Shown here: in pieces, positions 23,354 to 29,164 of the stretch | Numbering within the stretch: the first letter of the stretch is position 1 | How the letters are laid out: each line of letters opens with the position of its first letter | IMG/VR virus record: IMGVR_UViG_3300021405_000020 | Span: 1-48,621 of that record | Strand: one strand, 5' to 3' | From: a virus | DNA length: 48,621 nucleotides | The notes under the pieces: model-generated | What the model was told of the DNA's origin: nothing | Databases searched by the model: none | The model's input: the letters and a program-made list of their open reading frames with translations, nothing else | Position numbers and translations under genes: made by a program

Positions 23354-24022
23354 ATGAACCAATGGACATACAACATGTCAGACGCTGCAAATCCCTTCGA
23401 TTGGCGCGCCGCGGCCCTCGAATTAGCCACTAGCCAGCCCGAAACCGGAGGCCAAAAGTTAAGCTTTTTCGAACAATGCCAAGCCTTCGCAGCCTTAAAG
23501 AACAACATCGCGCCGCGTTATGTGGCGATCGCTTTCGGCATTAGCCGCATCGCCGTGTCGCAGCTGCATAACTGCCTTCACCCCGATAGCCGGCGCTATA
23601 ACCGCGTCCGCGAGGAATTCGATCGCTGCAATTCGGAAGACGCCTTCCTGGCCAAATATTACGACCAAAACCTACATACCCGCATCGCACAAGCAAAATA
23701 CGACGTCGACCAGGCGCGCCTCAAACGAATCCGCGGCGGTCCTAACCCAAACGCCGACTCGAAAGCCTTCAAAATGATCGGCGCCTTCGAAATCGTGGAA
23801 GGCGAATTCTGGCGCGTCGACTTCCTTCACCAAACCCCAATCAAAGGCTGGTACTTCGCCAATTGCCAAGCGGACGGCAAAAAACCAGAGATCGGCGGTT
23901 GGAACTGGCACGGTTTCGAAACCATCGCCTACGACGACGACTTTCGGCCCTTTCGCAAATCCGTCGACGCTTGGCGCGCGGCCTACAAATATTGCAACCA
24001 CGAACCTCCGGCCGCCCGATGA
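23354..24022 (+). CDS. Helix-turn-helix protein, putative regulator
   Basis: 222 aa. Residues about 45-75, FAALKNNIAPRYVAIAFGISRIAVSQLHNCL, form a clear helix-turn-helix. The C-terminal part (FEIVEGEFWRVDFLHQTPIKGWYFANCQ, GGWNWHGFETI) is Trp-rich and unrecognised. It starts the second early group behind a long leader with repeats, so it may regulate early or middle transcription and bind its own leader. The stop overlaps the next start (ATGA). Confidence 0.7.
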   Translation: MNQWTYNMSDAANPFDWRAAALELATSQPETGGQKLSFFEQCQAFAALKNNIAPRYVAIAFGISRIAVSQLHNCLHPDSRRYNRVREEFDRCNSEDAFLAKYYDQNLHTRIAQAKYDVDQARLKRIRGGPNPNADSKAFKMIGAFEIVEGEFWRVDFLHQTPIKGWYFANCQADGKKPEIGGWNWHGFETIAYDDDFRPFRKSVDAWRAAYKYCNHEPPAAR

Positions 24023-24219
24023 CATCCTACATTCCGCAAACCAAATTCGCCGGCCTGCCGAATCGATGGTTTGGCGCTTATCGCTACGAAACGCGCAAAG
24101 AAGCAGAAGACAACTTGGCCCACATCCGCGCTTATCGCGAAGACTTGATTGACACTCGCATCCTCGAAAGCCCCTATGGACCCTCGCGGAAAACGAGACG
24201 AAATAATTTATCTAACTAG
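24019..24219 (+). CDS. Small basic protein, unknown
   Basis: 66 aa, MTSYIPQTKFAGLPNRWFGAYRYETRKEAEDN then a basic end RKTRRNNLSN. The ATG at 24019 overlaps the previous stop, so it is translationally coupled to the helix-turn-helix gene. An in-frame extension upstream exists but lies wholly inside that gene. GAYRYETRKEAEDNL looks like the small domains that accept a modified or repeated strand, but no family is recognised. Confidence 0.65.
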   Translation: MTSYIPQTKFAGLPNRWFGAYRYETRKEAEDNLAHIRAYREDLIDTRILESPYGPSRKTRRNNLSN

Positions 24220-24222
24220 TCC

Positions 24223-24251
24223 TTGTAGGACTACAAAGCTCATGCTATATA
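24223..24251 (+). promoter_or_regulatory. Sigma70-type promoter with AGTCC/GGACT dyad
   Basis: TTGTAG, 17 bases, TATATA. AGTCC-TTGTA-GGACT (24218-24232) overlaps the -35 box. The ribosome site of the next gene sits in the loop of a small AAAAAG/CTTTTT hairpin (24279-24295). Confidence 0.75.
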
Positions 24252-24297
24252 CACCTCTATCGCGTCGCCACGGCGCGCAAAAAGAGGTGCTTTTTCA

Positions 24298-25011
24298 ATG
24301 TCCAAACTGCAATTTCGGCGCTTTTTCAGCGTCGACAACCCAAAGGCCGTCAAGGCGCAAAAGCTCGGATGGCTCAACGCCATCAACTATATGGCCCCGC
24401 ATCGTAGCGCTGGTGTTGGCGACTTGTGCGGCAACGCTTCGCCTGGCTGCATCGCCCTTTGCCTAGGGGAACATAGCGGTAATGCCGCGCTCTATCCCGC
24501 AGTGATGAATTCGCGCATCGCCAAGGCGCGCTACTTCATGCGCGATCGCCAAGCCTTCCTGGCGGAAATGGCGATTCATATCGCCAGCGCCCGGCGCCAA
24601 GCGCGCAAGGCCAAACTCAAGCTTTGCGTGCGTTTGAACGGCGCTACCGATATCGCGTGGGAAGGCCTTTCGCCCTCCACTTTCGCCGACAATCCGGACA
24701 TTCAGTTCGTCGACTACACCAAAAGCCCGAAGCGCGCGCTAGCGCACGCCGCGGGCAAAATGCCGCGCAATTATCACCTCACTTTCTCCCACAGCGAAAT
24801 CAACCAAGCCGATTGCTTGCGTGTGCTGGCCGCGGGCGGAACCGTCGCTGTCGTTTCATCGCTGGCCCGGCCGCAAACCTATCTTGGCGCGCCAGTCATT
24901 GATGGCGACGCATCCGATTTGCGCCACTTAGATCCGCCCGGCGTTGTCGTCTGGCTATCGCCTAAAGGCCTGAAGGCCAAGCGCGACACCTCCGGTTTCG
25001 TGGTTAGGTAA
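24298..25011 (+). CDS. GP88-family phage protein
   Basis: 237 aa. A CX6CX3C cluster (Cys44, Cys51, Cys55 in DLCGNASPGCIALC) is followed by VMNSRIAKARYFMRDRQAFL, VRLNGATDIAWE, FVDYTKSPKRA, NYHLTFSHSE and VIDGDASDLRHLDPPGVVVWL. This matches the widespread 'gene product 88' family of phages and plasmids, whose function is not established. The Cys cluster could hold an Fe-S centre or zinc. It has its own promoter and dyad, so it is probably expressed early. Confidence 0.85.
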   Translation: MSKLQFRRFFSVDNPKAVKAQKLGWLNAINYMAPHRSAGVGDLCGNASPGCIALCLGEHSGNAALYPAVMNSRIAKARYFMRDRQAFLAEMAIHIASARRQARKAKLKLCVRLNGATDIAWEGLSPSTFADNPDIQFVDYTKSPKRALAHAAGKMPRNYHLTFSHSEINQADCLRVLAAGGTVAVVSSLARPQTYLGAPVIDGDASDLRHLDPPGVVVWLSPKGLKAKRDTSGFVVR

Positions 25012-25041
25012 AACTACTCACAAAAATTAACATCACAGTCC

Positions 25042-25070
25042 TTGACTCCGGTCAAGGACAGTCCTATATC
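25042..25070 (+). promoter_or_regulatory. Sigma70-type promoter inside a perfect dyad
   Basis: TTGACT, 17 bases, TATATC. The -35 box lies in GTCCTTGAC-TCCG-GTCAAGGAC (25038-25059), a perfect 9-bp inverted repeat that looks like a repressor operator. The predicted start near 25077 leaves about 22 bases to the next ATG. Confidence 0.85.
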
Positions 25071-25098
25071 GTCAATCGCCACAACGAAAGGCGCCAAT

Positions 25099-25395
25099 AT
25101 GCTATCCGAAACAGCTAAAACCGCTCTGGCCCAATGCTACGCCGCGCGCGGCCCGCACAAAGGCCAGTTGCTCGCCCGTTGCCCCAATAGCCGCACGCTG
25201 GCCGCGGCGGCCTGGCAAGGCGCGATGATGGTCTGCAATCCTTATCGCGTTTCCATCGGCGCAATGCTGTTCATGACCGATGAACAACGCGCGGTGCGGG
25301 AAGAAATCACCGCACATTTTGAACGGTTGCCCAAGGATCATTTGATCCTTGCCGAGCGCAATCGCGAAGCTCTCGAAAACTTAGGGGTGTGGTGA
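25099..25395 (+). CDS. Small phage protein, unknown
   Basis: 98 aa from the ATG at 25099, chosen because AAAGG lies nine bases upstream and the promoter at 25042 would start transcription after any earlier codon. The sequence is helical (TAKTALAQCYAARGPHKGQLLARCP, DEQRAVREEITAHFERLPKDHL). CYAARGPHKGQLLARCPNSRTLAAAAWQ is a compact conserved-looking block. No function is recognised. Confidence 0.7.
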   Translation: MLSETAKTALAQCYAARGPHKGQLLARCPNSRTLAAAAWQGAMMVCNPYRVSIGAMLFMTDEQRAVREEITAHFERLPKDHLILAERNREALENLGVW

Positions 25396-25396
25396 A

Positions 25397-25531
25397 ATGA
25401 TGAAAATTCGAATCGTTTACAATCGCTTGCTTGGCGGATGGTTCATTGTCCGCGGCCCGCATCAAACGCCGCTTGGCGGCCGCTTCGCCACTAAGGCCAA
25501 AGCGCAAGCCCATCTGGAGGCGCGCCGATGA
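25397..25531 (+). CDS. 44-aa conserved-looking small protein
   Basis: MMKIRIVYNRLLGGWFIV, RGPHQTPLGGRF then ATKAKAQAHLEARR. It begins two bases after the previous stop and overlaps the next start (ATGA), so it fits the tight gene string. WFIVRGPHQTPLGGRF followed by a KA-A-HL helix resembles many tiny alphaproteobacterial phage proteins; the function is unknown. Confidence 0.7.
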   Translation: MMKIRIVYNRLLGGWFIVRGPHQTPLGGRFATKAKAQAHLEARR

Positions 25532-26100
25532 AAGACCATCGCGTCAAAGGCGTTGAAGCCGCAAGCCTCCACGATTCGTACACCTATTATTTTGGACCTA
25601 GAAAAATGTGGAAACCAATTGCGGGGTTTGAAGGCCTTTATGAAGTCTCAGATCAGGGCGAAGTACGTAACAAACGATTTAACCGCCCTGTGGTCACCTT
25701 TGTTGATCAGCGCGGTTATCAATGCGTCACGCTTTCCTCTGGAAAACTCAGAGCGCGGCGCAAGGTTCATCGTCTCGTTCTAGAGGCTTTTGTCGGTCCA
25801 TGCCCCGAAGGAATGGTGACGCGCCACTATCCTGATCGGGATCAAACAAACAATCGTCTCGCCAACCTATCGTGGGCCACTGAAACCGTGAATCAGCAAG
25901 ATCGCGTAGAGCACGGAACGCACATGCGAGGCGAGCGCAACAATAAAACCATTCTCACGGAAGAACAAGCGCGCGAAATTCTTGCAATCAAAAACTGGCC
26001 GCGCGGTTCGATTGTCGCAAAAGCTCAAGAATACAGAATCTCGCCCAGCGCAATTAGCAACCTTATCAGAGGCAAAAGCTGGGCGTGGTTACGCAACTAG
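25528..26100 (+). CDS. NUMOD4-HNH homing endonuclease
   Basis: 190 aa. Residues 27-70 are a NUMOD4 unit (MWKPIAGFEGLYEVSDQGEVRN), 80-125 an HNH core (KVHRLVLEAFVGPCPEG, HYPDRDQTNNRLANLSWAT), and 150-190 a helix-turn-helix (REILAIKNWPRGSI, ISPSAISNLIRGKSWAWL). The first 26 residues, before the natural NUMOD4 start, may be the 5' remnant of a small gene it invaded. Lower GC than its neighbours supports recent arrival. Confidence 0.9.
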   Translation: MKDHRVKGVEAASLHDSYTYYFGPRKMWKPIAGFEGLYEVSDQGEVRNKRFNRPVVTFVDQRGYQCVTLSSGKLRARRKVHRLVLEAFVGPCPEGMVTRHYPDRDQTNNRLANLSWATETVNQQDRVEHGTHMRGERNNKTILTEEQAREILAIKNWPRGSIVAKAQEYRISPSAISNLIRGKSWAWLRN

Positions 26101-26170
26101 AAAGGAGGTGATGCAGCCTCTGCCGGCGATGGCGCACCCTCGCAGCGCCGGCAGCGACGGTATCATCACC
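26099..26170 (+). promoter_or_regulatory. Leader with 16S rRNA 3'-end complement and stem-loops
   Basis: AGAAAGGAGGTGATGCAGCC (26099-26118) is complementary to the last 20 nt of 16S rRNA with one mismatch. GGTGATG (26107-26113) can pair with CATCACC (26164-26170), enclosing TGCCGGCG/CGCCGGCA (26121-26128 and 26146-26153). The fold would mask part of the ribosome-binding stretch. It precedes the gene at 26188. A 45-codon frame also starts at 26111, only two bases after GGAGG, and is probably not a main product. Confidence 0.7.
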
Positions 26171-26187
26171 GAAAAAGAGAAAACAAA

Positions 26188-26358
26188 ATGCCACACAAAA
26201 ACCAGGCCTACACCGAAGCTTTTCGCGACGGTATGCGAGCCGCGCTAACCCTCACACGGGAGCACGTCAACGCCTATGCGCGCAAATTGCCCGTGCGCGA
26301 GGGCGATGCTTTCCTTGCCGGCTATTATGCCGAATTGCGCCGTTTGAGGGCGGCATGA
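26188..26358 (+). CDS. 56-aa protein, paralogue of 22812-23012
   Basis: The core LPVREGDAFLAGYYAELRR matches LPVDEADALLAGYYRGLRE of the first early gene, so this is a real gene despite its size. The N-terminus MPHKNQAYTEAFRDGMRAAL also aligns loosely with MSHNQAAMIEAHKAGRTLA. It has only a weak AAGAGA site of its own, so the structured leader upstream may control it. The stop overlaps the next ATG. Confidence 0.75.
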   Translation: MPHKNQAYTEAFRDGMRAALTLTREHVNAYARKLPVREGDAFLAGYYAELRRLRAA

Positions 26359-26552
26359 AAGTCACATCCGCCGACATCGCGGCCTCGATTCGCGCCACTT
26401 GCGCTCAGATCGCCAGCGCCATGCTCACTTACGAGAAATGCCCCGTGGGCGGCCGAGTCCGCAACGACTTGGTTGCATCCGTCGACCAGCTGCACGAACG
26501 CCTGGGCCATCTCCTGGCCTGCCTGGTGCGCAAGCACGCGGAGGAGCAATGA
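26355..26552 (+). CDS. Small helical protein, unknown
   Basis: 65 aa, linked by ATGA overlaps on both sides. It is Ala-rich and helical (ADIAASIRATCAQIASAML, VDQLHERLGHLLACLVRKHAEEQ). No family is recognised. Confidence 0.65.
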   Translation: MKVTSADIAASIRATCAQIASAMLTYEKCPVGGRVRNDLVASVDQLHERLGHLLACLVRKHAEEQ

Positions 26553-26764
26553 ACCACTGGCAAAAACAATTCGGCGCCCGCCGGCGCGAGATAGATCGCA
26601 AGATCCTGGCCGAGGCAGAGGCGGCTATAGGCCTCGAAGAAAAATCCGGGCCTCAGACAGCCAAAAACGAAACACCCCCCTCAGCGGCCTCCGTAGAGGC
26701 TCCTGAGCTTATTAACGAGGAAGCTCTGCGGATCGCACGCGCTTTCGGCCGGCCGATCATATGA
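26549..26764 (+). CDS. Small polar protein, unknown
   Basis: 71 aa with ATGA overlaps at both ends. A basic N-terminus (WQKQFGARRREIDRKILAEAEAAIG), a polar linker with KNETPPSAASVEAP and a short helix EEALRIARAFGRP. No family is recognised. Confidence 0.6.
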   Translation: MNHWQKQFGARRREIDRKILAEAEAAIGLEEKSGPQTAKNETPPSAASVEAPELINEEALRIARAFGRPII

Positions 26765-26892
26765 ATCTGAATCAGCTCTTGGCGCAGATCGTGCGCGCCG
26801 CGGAATGGCAACTCATGCGCCGCTCGCCGACCTGGGCCCTCGTCGCCCTCGTGCTCGGCGCGTTCGCCCTGGCGATCTTAAGAAGCCACTGA
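26761..26892 (+). CDS. 43-aa single-span membrane protein
   Basis: MNLNQLLAQIVRAAEWQLMRR then a hydrophobic helix SPTWALVALVLGAFALAIL. The amphipathic N-terminus and single span should place it in the inner membrane. It is coupled to the upstream gene by ATGA. A role in early membrane takeover or exclusion is possible but unsupported. Confidence 0.6.
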   Translation: MNLNQLLAQIVRAAEWQLMRRSPTWALVALVLGAFALAILRSH

Positions 26893-26927
26893 CTTGCAAA
26901 AAGGACCGTAAAGGTAATATAACGCCG

Positions 26928-27284
26928 ATGACTATGAACCAGGACTACCAGACTTTGATTTACAGAACCCGACGCCGCTCTCGCGATGACGGTCTGACCC
27001 CCGAAGAGCGAATCGCGATCAACGTTTTTTGGCGCGATGGCGTGAGGATTCCGATCCTCGCCAAAGTCTTCAAAGTGTCGAAAAACACCATCTATTACAA
27101 AGCCCTTACGGGCGATGCGGACAGCTATCCGAATTCCAATCGCACCAATCTGGCCAAGGAGACCAACGCCTTGATCGAGCGACTGGGAATCGAAGAGGCG
27201 CGCGCACAGTTTGTGACTGAAAGGATGCAGCGCGCGGTCGAAGACGAGATGGCCCGCGAGGCGAAACGAAGAGTGAGAAAATAA
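26928..27284 (+). CDS. Small helix-turn-helix protein
   Basis: 118 aa from the ATG at 26928 (a second ATG follows two codons later); AAAGG lies upstream, and longer starts run through the previous gene. Residues about 25-60, LTPEERIAINVFWRDGVRIPILAKVFKVSKNTIYYKAL, form a helix-turn-helix like those of transposase or sigma-region 4 folds. The C-terminus is a charged helix. It may bind phage DNA as a regulator. Confidence 0.7.
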   Translation: MTMNQDYQTLIYRTRRRSRDDGLTPEERIAINVFWRDGVRIPILAKVFKVSKNTIYYKALTGDADSYPNSNRTNLAKETNALIERLGIEEARAQFVTERMQRAVEDEMAREAKRRVRK

Positions 27285-27760
27285 TGCCACTGACCATTAA
27301 CGAACTACTCGACAAGGCGATCGAACACGCACGCCGGGTGCTGATTGGCGAGGAAGGGGCTTCGATGATCCCGACTTGGCATATTCAGACCCCGGAGAGC
27401 GAACCCGACATCATCGCCGGCACGCCATGGGGCGGCGACGATGAAAAAGAATTTGTCATCCTCGCCATGCGGCGTTTGCTCCGCGACAAGAAGGCCGAGA
27501 GCTACAGTTTCATGTCGGAGGCCTGGGTTGCGACTGAGGACGCTAACCACCCAATCGGGCTCATGCCGCGCGATCGCGAGGACCGGCGCGAGGTGGTGAT
27601 GGTCAACGCCTACGATCGGCTCGGATTCGGCGCCATGCGCACCTACGAAATGAAGCGCAACGACAAGGGCATGGTCACCGATCTGGTCATGGACGAGCCG
27701 ATGGAGGGCTTTTCCGGCCGCCTCGCCAACCTGTTCAAAGAGGATTCACACGCGGACTGA
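27284..27760 (+). CDS. Conserved-looking phage protein, unknown
   Basis: 158 aa, starting at TAATG overlap with the previous gene. It is a globular mixed alpha/beta sequence: LLDKAIEHARRVL, TWHIQTPESEPDIIAGTPWG, EKEFVILAMRRLLRDKKAESYSFMSEAWV and GAMRTYEMKR. The block SYSFMSEAWVA then REVVMVNAYD resembles small phage proteins of unknown role. No catalytic motif is visible. Confidence 0.7.
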   Translation: MPLTINELLDKAIEHARRVLIGEEGASMIPTWHIQTPESEPDIIAGTPWGGDDEKEFVILAMRRLLRDKKAESYSFMSEAWVATEDANHPIGLMPRDREDRREVVMVNAYDRLGFGAMRTYEMKRNDKGMVTDLVMDEPMEGFSGRLANLFKEDSHAD

Positions 27761-27779
27761 TTTGTGATTCAAGCTTTGG

Positions 27780-28043
27780 ATGACCTCAGAGCAGATCCGC
27801 AGTCGCAACGAAGCCATTAGGCGCGCTTGGGACGATCCTCTCAGGCGCGCGCTGATGCGAAAGCTCATGGGAGCGAAAGCCTATGCCAGACACGCGCAGC
27901 GCGGTCCAGACGGCCGTTTCCGAGCAAGTGATCAATGTCCTCCGAATGCAGGACAACGCCGCCCGGCGGGGCGCGCTGACGCTCTGGACGATCTACGACC
28001 ATCCGAAGGATTATCCGCACGGGATTTGCGCCCGCCGGCATGA
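27780..28043 (+). CDS. Doubtful small protein overlapping the next gene
   Basis: 87 aa. The first 47 residues (MTSEQIRSRNEAIRRAWDD, PLRRALMRKLMGAKAYARH) look natural and basic, but the last 40 overlap 27883-28179 in another frame and read like shadow sequence. No good ribosome site precedes it. It may be a true overlapping gene or the remnant of a longer one. Confidence 0.4.
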   Translation: MTSEQIRSRNEAIRRAWDDPLRRALMRKLMGAKAYARHAQRGPDGRFRASDQCPPNAGQRRPAGRADALDDLRPSEGLSARDLRPPA

Positions 28044-28179
28044 ATCGCCCGGCGGCCCGACCGAGCACATGTTGGTGGGCGAGCTCGAGCAGCTGCGCGA
28101 CACCTTTCGCGAGGCCGGCCTGGTCTGCGTCTGCCGATCGCCCAATGACGACGTCAAAATAGTCGAAACCTGGATTTAG
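27883..28179 (+). CDS. Conserved-looking small phage protein, unknown
   Basis: 98 aa with GGGAG nine bases before the ATG. ALTLWTIYDHPKDYPHGICARRHE followed by GELEQLRDTFREAGLVCVCRSPND resembles a common short phage protein with a 'W-I-Y-DHP-D-P' core. No function is known. Codon use is like neighbouring genes. Confidence 0.75.
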   Translation: MPDTRSAVQTAVSEQVINVLRMQDNAARRGALTLWTIYDHPKDYPHGICARRHESPGGPTEHMLVGELEQLRDTFREAGLVCVCRSPNDDVKIVETWI

Positions 28180-28188
28180 GAGAGCGCC

Positions 28189-28470
28189 ATGAAAACAGTT
28201 CTCGAGCTCAACAAGCCGGTCAAGACCCGCCAGCCGCGCGAGGTGACAATCACTCAGCTCAGGGCGGAAATCAAAGAACTGAAGGCCTGTAATCGCATCG
28301 TTCGCAAGGCGAACCTCAAGCTCATGGCCGAGCTCAGCGACGAGCGGGCGCACACGCGCGAGATGCTGAGGATAGCACGCGTAAGGTTGTTTCGCGCCTT
28401 TGAGCAGCACATGTGCACCTGCACGCCGACGCGCGCGGATTATTTGCGGCGTGAAGATCCTGGTTATTGA
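28189..28470 (+). CDS. Small coiled-coil protein
   Basis: 93 aa. Residues 20-65 (ITQLRAEIKELKACNRIVRKANLKLM, AELSDERAHTREMLRIARVRL) form a coiled coil, ending with CTCTPTRADYL. It is preceded by GGAGA and overlaps the next gene by one base. Probably oligomeric; no family is recognised. Confidence 0.65.
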   Translation: MKTVLELNKPVKTRQPREVTITQLRAEIKELKACNRIVRKANLKLMAELSDERAHTREMLRIARVRLFRAFEQHMCTCTPTRADYLRREDPGY

Positions 28471-28952
28471 TGACCCCGCGTGAAGCCGGCGCGATTGAGC
28501 TCGAAGAGCCAGATTGGCGAATCCGCTTCGAGGAGCACGTTCTTCGCTGGCCAAAATTGCCCGATTACCTGGCGCGAGACTCGGCCTTCGAGGCCACGAT
28601 GTCCGACTGGCGGCGCTTTCATTTCACCCCGGTCGAAGTCGACGGCAAGCTCAAAAAACGGCCCGCGGGCGCGACTGAGGCGATTATCGCTTTGGCCAAG
28701 CTCGGGATCTTCCCGCCGCGCAGCTTACGCGAAGATATCCCGCGCGATGGCAAATGCCTCAAGCCGGATCTCGGCGACGATCATTGCTGGCTGCAGATCG
28801 CCGGCCGCGCCTGGCGCATCATCGCCATCGAGGACCGGATGCTGATCCTCGACTCTTTCGGCGAGGACAAGCAGATCAATCTGACCAGCGCGCGCTGGGA
28901 GAAATATGTGGAGGCCGCAACTACAGTCCTTGACGCCGCGCGAGGACCGTGA
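28470..28952 (+). CDS. Phage protein of unknown function
   Basis: 160 aa from the ATG at 28470 (TGATG overlap); a TTG one codon earlier is the alternative. Mixed fold: LEEPDWRIRFEEHVLRWPKLPDYL, then GKCLKPDLGDDHCWLQIAGRAWRIIAIEDRMLILDSFG, a beta-rich end. The promoter of the small RNA downstream lies inside its last 25 bases. No family is recognised. Confidence 0.65.
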   Translation: MTPREAGAIELEEPDWRIRFEEHVLRWPKLPDYLARDSAFEATMSDWRRFHFTPVEVDGKLKKRPAGATEAIIALAKLGIFPPRSLREDIPRDGKCLKPDLGDDHCWLQIAGRAWRIIAIEDRMLILDSFGEDKQINLTSARWEKYVEAATTVLDAARGP

Positions 28953-28958
28953 TGTTTA
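28930..28958 (+). promoter_or_regulatory. Promoter for the candidate small RNA
   Basis: TTGACG preceded by the same ACAGTCC as at 25035. After 17 bases comes TGTTTA, or GTTTAA after 18; the -10 is weak. GTCCTTG/CGAGGAC (28926-28947) forms the dyad also seen at other early promoters. The predicted start is near 28965. Confidence 0.55.
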
Positions 28959-28964
28959 AATAAG

Positions 28965-29046
28965 GTCGCTTGGCGGGATTCTATTTCGAATCCCCCACCG
29001 CTAGGCGACGTCGCGAGACTTGGGGAGGCTTCGGCCTCCCCTTTTT
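28965..29046 (+). ncRNA. Candidate structured small RNA of about 82 nt
   Basis: A 12-bp stem GTCGCTTGGCGG/CCGCTAGGCGAC (28965-28976 and 28998-29009, with two G-U pairs) continues into GATTC/GAATC around a TATTTC loop, leaving a 5-base bulge CCCCA. A strong intrinsic terminator follows at 29022. The predicted transcription start falls on the first base of the stem. No ORF is present. The 3' arm looks somewhat like a tRNA T-arm end, but the rest of a tRNA is missing. Confidence 0.6.
29022..29046 (+). terminator. Intrinsic terminator with UUCG tetraloop
   Basis: GGGGAGGC, loop TTCG, GCCTCCCC, then TTTTT. A textbook hairpin. The stretch 29047-29164 beyond it has no gene; it holds a GGGGCCC/GGGCCCC repeat (29055-29082) and a DnaA-box-like TTGTCCACA at 29149. 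Confidence 0.95.
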
Positions 29047-29164
29047 CGCCAAATGGGGCCCCCGATGCCACGCGAGGGCCCCGCGATGGTCCGCAAGGCT
29101 GAAGGTGCCAAAACAGCCTCGCAATTGATGTAATAGCGATATCCAGTTTTGTCCACAATGCGGT

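Noticed and set aside
26099-26118. Fragment of a 16S rRNA gene or primer contamination
   Set aside because: The match stops after about 20 bases and contains a mismatch to the universal sequence; flanking DNA is phage. Kept only as an rRNA-complementary element.
28965-29009. Possible tRNA, because of TTCGAATCCCCCACCGCTA
   Set aside because: Only the 3' arm resembles a T-arm and acceptor end. There is no anticodon or D-arm, and the sequence folds better as one long hairpin.
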